DNA of 39,215 nt from Treponema sp. GTDB lineage: Bacteria; Spirochaetota; Spirochaetia; Treponematales; Breznakiellaceae. Made by a program: the position numbers and the translations under genes. Shown one piece after another: positions 21,011-31,064 of the stretch (the first letter of the stretch is position 1; each line of letters starts with the position of its first letter). The DNA is taken from positions 1 to 39,215 of the forward strand of contig JAITIX010000060.1 in the NCBI GenBank assembly GCA_031279205.1, in the 5' to 3' direction. The notes beneath the pieces were generated by a model. It was given only the letters and a program-made list of their open reading frames with translations, did no database searches and was not told the origin of the DNA.

Positions 21011-22570
21011 TTACCGTGCGTTCTTGAGCGCGGTTAATTGTGCCTGTAGCTCCGCCTTAACCTTATCGTAACCAGCCCGTTGCAGAGCTGCGCGGAAATC
21101 AGCCACTGCCTTGTCAGGATCGCTGGTCTTGCCAAAGTGGATCGAGGGGATGTAGGTTGCGCAGACCTCGCCAATGGCGGACATTTCCGCAGAGACCTTA
21201 GAAGGATCAAAGGCGAATTTTCCCAAAGGATATTCTTTAGCAAAGGTGTTGAGGTTTTCTACAAACGCAGTACGCCCGCTCCACCAGGTGTCCCACACAG
21301 GCTCGAACTTATCCATCCGGCCAGCCCAGAAGTTTGTGTCCAGAGCGTCGGTGGAGGAAGTCCAGCCTTCGGGACGGCTGAAGGCGCCGTCGGCCTTGAC
21401 CAGATAATCTTTGCCCTCAATGCCGTAGTTGTAGAGCAGGTATATCTGTTTGTCGTTCCGCAGGAGATCGTAGAGCTGGAGAGCCTTTTCCACATTTCGG
21501 GAGGCGGCGTTGATCGCCATAGCTCCATGGGTCAGCAAGTCTTTGTTAATGTTGTTGAGTTCCTTTCCCCACCAGTACATCTGAATTTCTGAACCGGGCT
21601 GTTCCCGATCCATCTGTTCCCGCAGGCCAATATAGGTTTGGGTGTGGTGCTGGTCTGAACCGGAAAGTCCGGCAAGGAAGAGGTTCCGCGTCTCGCCGCG
21701 GTAGTTCAGCACGTCCTCGCGCCAGAAGCCTTTTTTAGCAAAGCGGTCTAAGATGCGTGCGGCCTCCAAAAATTCGTTTCCTTCCATGTACAAGGACACC
21801 ACTGTGTACGGATCGTTGGTGTTGTACTGGAAGATGCCGAAGTTACCCGCGTTGGCACCGATGATGGTCTGAACCGGCTGTTTTGCCATGAGATATGCAC
21901 CGATAAGCCCGAAGTCAAGGTACTCCGCGCCGTTGATATCCCAGGGAAAGGCTTCGGGATGGTTCTTTTTCACGATGTCCCAGTAGGTTTCCAAGTCCTC
22001 GAATTTCTCCACGCTGCTCAGGCCGCCTGCTGCAGCCCAGTCTTTGCGCCAATACATTCCATGGTTGGTGTACTGACTGTATTGGTCTTCGGGGATGAAC
22101 CAGATTTTGCCGTTTTCGCTGCATAGGTCCCAGTGGGATTGGGGAATGGCTGCCCAGGTCTGTGGGGCGTTTGCCTTGAGGAGTTCGGGTGTAAGAGGAT
22201 AGAAGCCGCCCTTACGGGTGATTTCCCAAGCGTAGAGCCAGTCCGTAGCTGTTACGACCAGATCGATGTTGGGGTCGCCGGATGCCAGAGCGAGCTGGTA
22301 CTGATTTTGCCAGTCTGCCCATTCGATGTACTGGGTTCGCAGTTCGACTCCGATGCGGGGGCCAACAATCTTGTTTATCTCAGCGATTGCCGCGTCAGCC
22401 CGTCCGTTTGTGGGCTTATTACCAAGCAGAAGCATGGTGATTGGGGTTACTCTTCCGCTGGAAGTGGAAGAACTGCCCGATTGACCGCTGGCGAAGAGTC
22501 CTCCACCCCCAGTAAGCAAAATAAGGATGCCGGCAAGCATTGCCTTCATCGTCCGCGTTGTCTTTTTCAT
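21011..22570 (-). CDS. ABC transporter sugar-binding protein (LplA-like)
   Basis: Signal peptide ending LFASGQ; TPITMLLLGNKPTNGRADAAIAEINK..; adjacent LplB/LplC-type permeases. Confidence 0.9.
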   Translation of the reverse strand: MKKTTRTMKAMLAGILILLTGGGGLFASGQSGSSSTSSGRVTPITMLLLGNKPTNGRADAAIAEINKIVGPRIGVELRTQYIEWADWQNQYQLALASGDPNIDLVVTATDWLYAWEITRKGGFYPLTPELLKANAPQTWAAIPQSHWDLCSENGKIWFIPEDQYSQYTNHGMYWRKDWAAAGGLSSVEKFEDLETYWDIVKKNHPEAFPWDINGAEYLDFGLIGAYLMAKQPVQTIIGANAGNFGIFQYNTNDPYTVVSLYMEGNEFLEAARILDRFAKKGFWREDVLNYRGETRNLFLAGLSGSDQHHTQTYIGLREQMDREQPGSEIQMYWWGKELNNINKDLLTHGAMAINAASRNVEKALQLYDLLRNDKQIYLLYNYGIEGKDYLVKADGAFSRPEGWTSSTDALDTNFWAGRMDKFEPVWDTWWSGRTAFVENLNTFAKEYPLGKFAFDPSKVSAEMSAIGEVCATYIPSIHFGKTSDPDKAVADFRAALQRAGYDKVKAELQAQLTALKNAR

Positions 22571-22640
22571 AAAAGACCTCCTAAAAGATATTGTTATGGG
22601 GCGCGCGGTGCGCGGTCCCGAATAACCAAAGCCGAACCCC

Positions 22641-23528
22641 CTAACCTTTCACCGCGCCAATGGTGATGCCGCTGATGAAATACTTCTGTACGAAGGGATA
22701 GAGCAGAATGATAGGCCCGGTGGCCAGCATTGCGGTGGCCATTTTTAGGGTGGTGGTTGGCAGCGCCCCGATAATAACCACTGAGCCAGCCAGAGACTGC
22801 CGCAGCGCCGCCGCCTCGTTTACAATTTTGTAGAGATAGTATTGCAGGGGCTTGTAATCAAGGTTTGGCAGGTAGAGCATGGAGTTATACCACTCGTTCC
22901 AGTAGCTGAGTGCCAGAAACAGGCCGATGGTGGCAAGGGCAGGTTTCATCATGGGGAAGATGAGGTGGATGAAGATGGTGAAATCCCCGGCGCCGTCAAT
23001 CTTCCCGGATTCGGTAATCTCAAAAGGCACGGATTTCATAAAGTTCCGCATCAGGATGATGAGCCAGGGGGACATGAGCAGAGGCAGTAGTACCGCCAGA
23101 TAGTTGTTTTTCAGGTTGAGATACCGTGTCATCCAGATGTAGGAGGGCGCCAGTCCCGCGGAGAACAGGGTGGTAAAATAGAAGAAAAAGGCGATCTTGT
23201 TCCTGATGAAGAAGTCTGGCCGGTAGAGTGCGTATCCGGTCATGGCAATGAGGAAGAGGCCGATGCTGGTGCCGGTAGTGGTCAGGACGATTGTTACCCC
23301 ATACGCGCCGAGTATGAATTTGGGGCTTTTCAGGGCGAGCTTATACGCTTCTAAGGAAAGTCCCTTTGGCAGTATGCCTATTCCTGATGTCATGACGATG
23401 TTTTCGTCGCTAAAGGACGCGGAGATCATCATCACAAAGGGGAGCAGGCAGCACAGGGCGAAAGCCGACACAAACACGACCGCGAAAATGGTAACTCCTT
23501 GGGATACCGGGTCTTTTCTTACTTTCAT
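22641..23528 (-). CDS. ABC sugar permease (LplC/YtcP-like)
   Basis: VPFEITESGKIDGAGDFTIFIHLIFPMMKPALATI; C-terminal VQKYFISGITIGAVKG. Confidence 0.92.
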   Translation of the reverse strand: MKVRKDPVSQGVTIFAVVFVSAFALCCLLPFVMMISASFSDENIVMTSGIGILPKGLSLEAYKLALKSPKFILGAYGVTIVLTTTGTSIGLFLIAMTGYALYRPDFFIRNKIAFFFYFTTLFSAGLAPSYIWMTRYLNLKNNYLAVLLPLLMSPWLIILMRNFMKSVPFEITESGKIDGAGDFTIFIHLIFPMMKPALATIGLFLALSYWNEWYNSMLYLPNLDYKPLQYYLYKIVNEAAALRQSLAGSVVIIGALPTTTLKMATAMLATGPIILLYPFVQKYFISGITIGAVKG

Positions 23529-23539
23529 TTGATTTCTCC

Positions 23540-24487
23540 TTAAAATAGCGCGTAATCTTTTTCGATCTTTTTGATGATCCAGTTGGCGGCCATGACGATG
23601 CAGAAGCCGAATACTGATTGGTAGAGTCCCACGGCAGCGGAGTAGGAAAAGTTAAACTGGTTCATGAGGCTGCGGTACACGTAGGTTTCGATGATGTCTG
23701 TATAGGGCTGCAAGGCTGCGTTGGAGGTTCCGACTAGGTTATAGAAGAGGCCGAAGTTGCCTTTGAGGATGCCTCCGATGGAAAAGAGGATGAGTATGAC
23801 TGCGGTGGGCTTGAGGCTTGGGAGAATGATGTAGCGAATTCTCTGGATTGCGTTGGCCCCATCAATCTCAGCGGCCTCGTAAATGGCGGCGTCTATGCCC
23901 ATGATGGCGGCAAAGTACACGATAGACCCATAGCCTGTGGACTGCCAAAGCTGTACCAGCACGATGATGAATGGCCAGACTGCCGGGGTTCCGTAGAAAC
24001 GCGGGACATCGCCTCCCAGCGCCTTAACCACATTAGGGATAAACCCAAAGTCGTAGTTGAGGATGCTGTAGGCCAAAAAGCCCACCAGCACTGCGGATAT
24101 GAAATAGGGTAGGAACATGATCGTCTGACTGAGCTTTTTGAACCATTTGCCGCGGATTTCGTTAAGCAGTATAGCCACGAAGATTTGGAGGAAGTTACCC
24201 AGAAGGATGAACGCTATGTTGTAGAGGACGGTGTTTCGGGTCAGCTCCCAGAGTTTGCCGGTGATAAACAGGAACCGGAAGTTCTCGAATCCCACAAACT
24301 TGCTACCGAAGATTCCCAGGTTGTACTTAAAATCGGTAAACGCGATGTAAGCGCCCGGCATGGGGATGTAGGAAAACACGACGAAAAAGAGAATAGCTGG
24401 GGTACACATAAGTATGAGGGTTTTACAGTCCCAGAGTCGTTTCCCCAGGGGCTGATGCTTGGCCTTCATCACACTCAACTCACTCAT
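23540..24487 (-). CDS. ABC sugar permease (LplB-like)
   Basis: AIYEAAEIDGANAIQRIRYIILPSLKPTAVI; SD aaaggag before ATG at 24487. Confidence 0.92.
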   Translation of the reverse strand: MSELSVMKAKHQPLGKRLWDCKTLILMCTPAILFFVVFSYIPMPGAYIAFTDFKYNLGIFGSKFVGFENFRFLFITGKLWELTRNTVLYNIAFILLGNFLQIFVAILLNEIRGKWFKKLSQTIMFLPYFISAVLVGFLAYSILNYDFGFIPNVVKALGGDVPRFYGTPAVWPFIIVLVQLWQSTGYGSIVYFAAIMGIDAAIYEAAEIDGANAIQRIRYIILPSLKPTAVILILFSIGGILKGNFGLFYNLVGTSNAALQPYTDIIETYVYRSLMNQFNFSYSAAVGLYQSVFGFCIVMAANWIIKKIEKDYALF

Positions 24488-24624
24488 AAAAGCTCCTTTA
24501 CGTTTTGAAACTGATTCCTCCATAAACAAGAAGAACAAGCCGGTAAGAAAAGAGAAACCGGTTTCGTTGATAAAAATCAATATAAGGTGCTATTTGCAGA
24601 GCTGTCAAGCATTTTAAATTTTTT

Positions 24625-25467
24625 TTAAGTCCCGATAACCCGCGCTTTACCAGCCACATCATAGTACAGGCGTGGCTGTTCGTAGCCTTCGGCGAGTAGG
24701 AGGCGCGTGATGGCGTCCATTTCGTCGGGGTCAGCCTCCATAAGCAGGACACCGCCGGGCTTAAGGCGCGGTTTTGCGTCGCTAACTATGCGCCGGATAA
24801 GGTCAAGGCCGTCGTTGCCGCCGTCCAGCGCCAGTAATGGCTCGCCGCGCACCTCTGGTGCGAGACCCGCAATCAGGGCGCTTGGCACATACGGTGGGTT
24901 TGCGGTGATAAGGTCGAATTGCCCATTAATCTTGTTAAACAGATCGCTTTCGATAAGGTGAATGGCTTCGGCGTCTCCCAGAAGTCGCGCGGCGTTTTGC
25001 CGCGCCACAACCAGCGCCGCTGGGGATATATCTGAGGCAACGATACGCGCCGTGGGACGCTCGTGTTTCAAGGCAATAGCCACTGCCCCTGAACCAGTAC
25101 ACAGGTCAAGGATTTCCTCGTTGGTGTCAGACACCTGATGCGCAGCTAGGGATAGCGCCGTCTCAACAAGGGTCTCGGTGTCAGGGCGGGGAACCAGCAC
25201 ATCAGGTGTAACTGTAAAGTCCATGCCCCAGAACTCCTTGCGTCCAATAATGTAGGCGACACACTCGCCATCAAGCCGCCGTTCCAGCGCCCGCGTGTAA
25301 GCGTCTCGCGCCTCATCGCTCACCGGCCGCTCGCCGGCGATGATGAGACCAGCGCGATCAGTGTGAAGAACCGCAGCAAGCAGAACACCCGCATCCAGCA
25401 CCGGCGTCTCAATACCCGCGTCGCGGAGCCACACACAAGCTTGGTAAAAAATTTCTCTGATAGTCAT
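24625..25467 (-). CDS. prmC: Peptide chain release factor N5-glutamine methyltransferase
   Basis: PRPDTETLVE, ILDLCTGSGAVAIALKHERP, ITANPPYV motifs; downstream of prfA. Confidence 0.94.
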   Translation of the reverse strand: MTIREIFYQACVWLRDAGIETPVLDAGVLLAAVLHTDRAGLIIAGERPVSDEARDAYTRALERRLDGECVAYIIGRKEFWGMDFTVTPDVLVPRPDTETLVETALSLAAHQVSDTNEEILDLCTGSGAVAIALKHERPTARIVASDISPAALVVARQNAARLLGDAEAIHLIESDLFNKINGQFDLITANPPYVPSALIAGLAPEVRGEPLLALDGGNDGLDLIRRIVSDAKPRLKPGGVLLMEADPDEMDAITRLLLAEGYEQPRLYYDVAGKARVIGT

Positions 25468-25631
25468 GGCAAACAAAGTCCTTATCAAAGGTTGATACTA
25501 TGGAAAGAAAACTTATCTCAAGAGCTGCGGAGGCGGCTCCGCTGAGGCTGCGGAGAACCCTCCTCTGAGGCTCCGTAGGAGACGCTGCTCTGCCTGAAAA
25601 GACAACGCCGCCAAGCCCTCCGTAGGAGACA

Positions 25632-26708
25632 TCAAGACGCTGTGGCACTGAGCAGCTCTTCCCGCGCTGACAGTTTCAGCGCGTCAAAAAGTTCAGCCAC
25701 ATCGCCCTGTATGATGAGATCGAGCTTGTACAGTGTGAGGTTGATGCGATGGTCGGTGAGCCGGTTTTGGGGGAAGTTGTAGGTGCGGATGCGCTCGGAA
25801 CGGTCGCCCGACCCGACCTGCGTCTTCCTAGCCTCAGCGCGTTCTGCCGCCGCTTTCGCCGCCTCCATCTCGTAGATGCGAGCGCGAAGAATCCGCATAG
25901 CCTTTGCCTTGTTCTTTATCTGACTCTTTTCATCCTGACAATGCACCGTGATACCAGTGGGAAGGTGGATAATACGTACCGCCGAGTCAGTGGTGTTGAC
26001 GCACTGGCCTCCCGGACCACCCGCCCTCATCACGTCAATGCGGAGGTCTTCCGGCCGTATGTCGATTTCAGTCTCGTCAGCTTCAGGAAGCACCGCAACA
26101 GTAACCGCCGAGGTATGGATGCGCCCCGAAGCCTCAGTCGCGGGAACGCGCTGCACCCGATGAACGCCGGATTCGTAGCGCAGGTTTTCATACACGTTAC
26201 TGCCACTAATCGAAAAGATGATTTCCTTTAGCCCGCCAAGCTCGGTCTCATTGGAACTCATGGTCTCGAACTTCCAGCCACGGGTTTCGGCAAAGCGGGA
26301 GTACATGCGGAACAGGTCCGCGGCAAAGAGTGCGGCTTCCTCACCCCCGGTTCCGGCGCGTATCTCCATGATAATGTTCTTCTCATCAAGCGGGTCTTTG
26401 GGTATGAGAAGAAACTTGAGCCGGTCTTCCACGTCTTGGAGACGCAGTTCCAGTTCCCGCAGTTCCTCTTTAACTAATTCCCGCATATCAGGGTCTTTTT
26501 CTTCCTGAAACAAGGTTTTCGTGTCAGTAATCTGGTTGCTCAGGGTCTCGCTTTCCCTGTCCGCTTCGGCAATGTCGCTTAAAAAGGCGTATTCTTTCAT
26601 GGTTTCCCGGTACTTCCGCTGATCCTTTACCAGTTCCGAGTCTTGAATAAGCTGAGTTAACTCCTCGTAACGGTGCAAGAGGGAAGAAAGTCTTTCATTC
26701 TTTTGCAT
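25632..26708 (-). CDS. prfA: Peptide chain release factor 1
   Basis: [54 protein letters not shown]. Confidence 0.96.
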   Translation of the reverse strand: MQKNERLSSLLHRYEELTQLIQDSELVKDQRKYRETMKEYAFLSDIAEADRESETLSNQITDTKTLFQEEKDPDMRELVKEELRELELRLQDVEDRLKFLLIPKDPLDEKNIIMEIRAGTGGEEAALFAADLFRMYSRFAETRGWKFETMSSNETELGGLKEIIFSISGSNVYENLRYESGVHRVQRVPATEASGRIHTSAVTVAVLPEADETEIDIRPEDLRIDVMRAGGPGGQCVNTTDSAVRIIHLPTGITVHCQDEKSQIKNKAKAMRILRARIYEMEAAKAAAERAEARKTQVGSGDRSERIRTYNFPQNRLTDHRINLTLYKLDLIIQGDVAELFDALKLSAREELLSATAS

Positions 26709-26753
26709 GGCCTATCATAACAGCATGGAATAAACACTTTCAAGTTAGTGTTG

Positions 26754-28160
26754 CTATCTACAGCTCCGCGCAGCTGCTCGCAGTTTCTTTAGCTCAGACC
26801 CAATGAGTATCGCGGTTACAATGAACGAGAAACCGTCAGCAACCGGCGTCGCGGCAACCACGCCCCAGAGTCCCCAAATATGCCCGAAGATGAGTATGCA
26901 GGGAATCAAGGCAATGCACTGCCGCAAGAGCGACAGCACTATCGAGGTTTTGGGACGACCGGTAACGACAAACATATTGGACGACACAATCTGAAAGCCC
27001 GCCAGCGGCAGTAAGAGCATCGAAACACGTATGGTCCAGGTGGCGAAGTGCAAGAGCGCGGGACTGCCGTCAGGCGTGAAGATTTGTACCATAGACACGG
27101 TGAAGATTTGCGTTATTGCGAAGCCCAAGGTGCAGATGGCAGTTGCCGCTGCTATTGCCCGCAGATAAGCGCTTAACACGCGGTCGAAACGCTTTGCGCC
27201 ATAGTTGAAGCCGAGTATGGGTTGCGCGCCCTGGTTAATGCCAAAGATGGGCATGAGAATCACCATTAGCAGCGAGCCGCAGATGTTCATGCCTGACAAG
27301 GCCACATCCCCGCCATTGGCAACGCCCAGAGCCTCAGCACCGTAGAGACTGACACTGTAGTTGTTTAGCCAGCCAACGCCTGACATAACCAGTTGCATGA
27401 GAAATTGGGACGAACCAAAGGTCATTATGTCCAGCACGATCTTAAACGATGGTTTCAGAGACCGTATCTTGAGGTGTATCACTGCTTTCTTGCTGAAACT
27501 GAAGGTCAGTATCCAGATTGCCGACGCCAGTTGGGAGATGATCGTTGCCCACGCCGCACCTTCAACGCCCCAGCCCAGAATGAAGATGAAGATGGGATCC
27601 AAGACAATGTTCATGCCCGCGCCAATGAACATGCTGATCATAGTGATGGTAGGGAAGCCCTGGGCGCGAGTGCAGTGAGAGAAACCAAAGCCAAGCATCG
27701 AAAAAACCGCGCCGTACAGAATGATACGGAAATAGCTGCGGGTGTATTCAAGAGAAGCACTTCCCTCCTGCGCGCCCAGTATCGATAGAACCGGTTCCAG
27801 AAAGATCATGCCCAGTGCCATAATGAGGATGCCCATGACGAGGAGGAGCCAGAAGCAGTGGTTAAGGGCGTTTTCAGCCTCATCTTTGCGACCTTGACCA
27901 AGCCTCATTGAAATCATGTTTGCCGCACCAATGCCGAAGAGCATCGCAAACGCCATGAATACCGTCATCAGCGGCATGGCAAGCGATAGCCCGCCTAAGG
28001 CCGCCTCGTTCACACCGCGCCCCACGAAGATGCGATCAACTACGTTGTACAGGGCGTTTACCAACATTCCTGTTATCGCCGGCAATGAGAACCGGAGTAA
28101 CAGCTTCCCAATCGGCTCTGTTCCAAGCCTGCTTGCCGCATCACTTCTTGTTTGTGTCAA
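26754..28160 (-). CDS. MATE family efflux transporter
   Basis: 12-TM-like; PIGKLLLRFSLPAITGMLVNALYNVVDRIFVGRGVNEAALGGLSLAMPL; GINQGAQPILGFNYGAKRFDRV. Confidence 0.94.
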   Translation of the reverse strand: MTQTRSDAASRLGTEPIGKLLLRFSLPAITGMLVNALYNVVDRIFVGRGVNEAALGGLSLAMPLMTVFMAFAMLFGIGAANMISMRLGQGRKDEAENALNHCFWLLLVMGILIMALGMIFLEPVLSILGAQEGSASLEYTRSYFRIILYGAVFSMLGFGFSHCTRAQGFPTITMISMFIGAGMNIVLDPIFIFILGWGVEGAAWATIISQLASAIWILTFSFSKKAVIHLKIRSLKPSFKIVLDIMTFGSSQFLMQLVMSGVGWLNNYSVSLYGAEALGVANGGDVALSGMNICGSLLMVILMPIFGINQGAQPILGFNYGAKRFDRVLSAYLRAIAAATAICTLGFAITQIFTVSMVQIFTPDGSPALLHFATWTIRVSMLLLPLAGFQIVSSNMFVVTGRPKTSIVLSLLRQCIALIPCILIFGHIWGLWGVVAATPVADGFSFIVTAILIGSELKKLRAAARSCR

Positions 28161-28250
28161 TTTATATCCTTAATCAGGGAAAGTATGGAGTACGAGTACG
28201 ATAAGCCGTACTCGTACGATTCTCTTCTATATCTTTTCTATAAATATAGC

Positions 28251-30065
28251 CTACTTATACAAAGGTCCCAGGGCAGCGCAGGCTCGGTAGTCAGCGCCTT
28301 CCTTATCCATGCCAAAGGCGTTCCAGTACGACGGGCGATAGATGGCGTTAGGGTCAACGTTATGCATACACACCGGTATCCGCAGTATGCTTGCCAGTGT
28401 GATGAGGTCAGCGCCGATATGCCCGTAAGAGATGGCGCCGTGGTTCGCGCCCCAAGCCGCCATCACCGAATACACATCGCGGAATGCGCCTTCACCAGTA
28501 AGCCTCGGCGCAAACCAAGTCGTAGGCCAGGTTGGGTCGGTGCGCTGGTCGAGCTTGTCGTGAACATAGTCGGGGATACTCACCGTGTAGCCTTCGGCAA
28601 GCTGTAGTACCGGACCCACGCCTTTGACGAGGTTCAGCCGGCACATTGTTACCGGCATATCGCCCTCCGTGAGAAAGTCCGACGAATAGCCACCGCCACG
28701 GAAGTAGCCAAGGCTGGCGTAACGCCAGCTCACCGCATCAAGAGCCGCACCCGCCTCTTCCGGCGTGGTCTCCCAGAAGGGCTTTATCGCGGGCTTGCCG
28801 TCCTTGCGCTGTTTACCAATGCCATCGAGGGTGGTGGCGCCGGAGTTGATGAGGTGAATCAGCCCATTAGCAGCGCCGCCATCGGGTTTCCAGCCAGTAA
28901 CGCGCTCAATTGCCGCCGGACTCCAGTAGGTACGCACATCAGAGAAAAGCTGGGCAGTGCCGGTAAGCAGGTGTCCGAAGAGCATGGACACACCGTTAAG
29001 CCCATCGTTTTCAGTAGCAACAATGTAAGGAGCGCGGATGCCGTTCCAGTCAAACGACGAGTTGAGGATAACCTCAAGAAAGTCGCCATTGGGGGAATGG
29101 TCGTTCCAGTGGCGTTGTCCCTGAAAACCCGCCAGTATCGCGTTATGCCCCAGTGCTTCCTCATCAAGTTTCTTACGCTTGATATCGGAGTTGCCAACCA
29201 TGAGATCGCGGACAATGATCGCCATTTTAACGCAGGTCTTCCACACCTCATCCTTACGCTGCCGGCTATGCTGCTCCTCCGGAGGGTTATTATCAGGTCC
29301 TTCCTTACAGTTGGCCTTGACCCAGTCAAGGGCGCGGCGGTATTCAGCGTCAGAGAAAATCTTCTCCTCGATCCGCCGCGTGATTTCGGACATATCGACA
29401 TACTCATTCCGCATACCCAGATATTCCTGAAAAAAGTCTGCGTTACTAATGGAACCAGCAATGCCCATTGATACTGAGCCGATAGACAGGTAACTTTTGC
29501 CCCGCATCCACGCGGCCGCAAGGGCGGCGCGGGCAAAGCGCAGCAGCTTCTCGCTGACATCAGGCGGTATGATGCCAATGTCAGCGAGGTCTTGCACATC
29601 GCGCCCATAGATACCAAAGGCGGGAAGCCCTTTCTGACTATGCGCCGCCAGTACCGCCGCCAAATACACCGCCCCAGGACGGTCAGTGCCGTTGAAGCCC
29701 CAGACAGCCTTGATAGTAAGCGGGTCCATGTCCATTGTTTCCGAGCCATAACACCAGCACGGACTCACAGTAAGCGTAACTGCGACGTTTTCACGGCTGA
29801 ACTTATCCTGACAGGCGGCCGCTTCAGCAACACCGCCAATGGTACTATCGGCAATGACGCACTCCACTGGCATACCATTAGGGTGAAGCAGGTTTTCGCT
29901 AATCAGCTTGGCCGCCGCCTGTGCCAGCCCCACAGTTACCTCTTCAAGCGATTCCCTCACCCCGCGTCTGCGCCCATCAATCGTGGGTCTAATTCCAATC
30001 TTTGGTAATGCACCCTTGAACCGGTTCACCGGCGGATTCATCTTTAAATTACTAACATCAGCCAT
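28251..30065 (-). CDS. fucI: L-fucose isomerase
   Basis: [80 protein letters not shown]. Confidence 0.95.
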   Translation of the reverse strand: MADVSNLKMNPPVNRFKGALPKIGIRPTIDGRRRGVRESLEEVTVGLAQAAAKLISENLLHPNGMPVECVIADSTIGGVAEAAACQDKFSRENVAVTLTVSPCWCYGSETMDMDPLTIKAVWGFNGTDRPGAVYLAAVLAAHSQKGLPAFGIYGRDVQDLADIGIIPPDVSEKLLRFARAALAAAWMRGKSYLSIGSVSMGIAGSISNADFFQEYLGMRNEYVDMSEITRRIEEKIFSDAEYRRALDWVKANCKEGPDNNPPEEQHSRQRKDEVWKTCVKMAIIVRDLMVGNSDIKRKKLDEEALGHNAILAGFQGQRHWNDHSPNGDFLEVILNSSFDWNGIRAPYIVATENDGLNGVSMLFGHLLTGTAQLFSDVRTYWSPAAIERVTGWKPDGGAANGLIHLINSGATTLDGIGKQRKDGKPAIKPFWETTPEEAGAALDAVSWRYASLGYFRGGGYSSDFLTEGDMPVTMCRLNLVKGVGPVLQLAEGYTVSIPDYVHDKLDQRTDPTWPTTWFAPRLTGEGAFRDVYSVMAAWGANHGAISYGHIGADLITLASILRIPVCMHNVDPNAIYRPSYWNAFGMDKEGADYRACAALGPLYK

Positions 30066-30118
30066 AAAGCCTCCATAGGCTAAACCTTACTAAACTTATT
30101 GAGTTGTGAAAACCGCCT

Positions 30119-30357
30119 TTAGGCATGGAGTTGCTGAGGATTAGGGCGTACCGTGAACCTTATCAATGCGGTTCGGGGGTAGTATGGCCGTGCCATGAGC
30201 GACACGGTGGTGCTGCTCGTTTTAAGCGCCGTTAAACCTGCCCAACGTTCCGGCATTCCCGGCAGGATGAGGCCGCCATCGAGCTTCACCGTGGCTCTGG
30301 TCATGCAGGCGGCTTCGTCTGTGGCTATATAGCGCACTAGATAGCTAACCCCGCGGG
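30119..30357 (-). repeat. Conserved ~260-bp module, copy A (inverted relative to copy B at 34991-35236)
   Basis: Manual alignment with reverse complement of 34991-35240: ~25 differences over ~262 bp; carries an 87-codon open frame MIRFWKGTPRG...QQLHA. Confidence 0.9.
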
Positions 30358-30760
30358 GTGTACCTTTCCAGAAACGAATCACTCAGCGCCGGAAGTGAGC
30401 AACTCAGCGCCGGCGGCGAATCACTCCGCGCCAAATGCCAGCAACTCAGCGCCGGCGGCGAATCACTCAGCGCCAAATGCCAGCAACTCCGCGCCAAAAG
30501 TGAGCAACTCCGCGCCGGAAGTGAGCAACTCAGCGCCAAATGCCAGCAACTCCGCGCCGGCGGCGAATCACTCCGCGCCAAATGCCAGCGACTCAGCGCC
30601 GGCGGCGAATCACTCCGCGCCAAAAGTGAGCAACTCAGCGCCGGCGGCGAATCACTCCGCGCCGGAAGTGAGCAACTCAGCGCCGGCGGTGAATCACTCA
30701 GCGCCGGAAGTGAGCAACTCAGCGCCAAATGCCAGCGACTCAGCGCCGGCGGCGGGCGAG
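30358..30760. repeat. 21-bp tandem array, copy 2 (~18 units)
   Basis: actcagcgccggcggcgaatc / actccgcgccaaatgccagca variants; + strand encodes (SAPAANH/SAPNASN)n and (ESLSAGG/QQLRAKS)n in different frames. Confidence 0.95.
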
Positions 30761-31021
30761 GCTATCGATATTCATGGGTACTGTCTCATAGCCCTGAATA
30801 CTAGGAACCTCGCCTGCGATCTCCGTAAACTCCTCAACAGCGTCCCTCCTCACCAGGCGTTCAGCATCCTTAACAGCAGTAACGTATTCTGGCGCGTCAA
30901 GGATACGCTCCCCGCCTGTGTGTGCAACAGATGCTTCCTGTGGGTTCAGCAACAGGATAACGGGAACCAGAGCGCCAATCACGCGGAGGAGAGTAATAAT
31001 GGAGATAATTTTTCTTGTCAA
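30740..31021 (-). CDS. Small putative secreted/anchored protein, 3' end runs into array 2
   Basis: Hydrophobic N-terminus MTRKIISIITLLRVIGALVPVILLL; C-terminus ...MNIDSLARRRR* lies inside the repeat. Confidence 0.4.
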   Translation of the reverse strand: MTRKIISIITLLRVIGALVPVILLLNPQEASVAHTGGERILDAPEYVTAVKDAERLVRRDAVEEFTEIAGEVPSIQGYETVPMNIDSLARRRR

Positions 31022-31064
31022 AAAAACTCCCTTGTTTCAATGATGGAGTTTCCGGAGGGAATAC

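Noticed and set aside
28188-28216. gtacgagtac/gtactcgtac palindrome between fucI and the MATE gene as a terminator
   Set aside because: Good stem but no clear T-run on the minus strand, so function not assigned.
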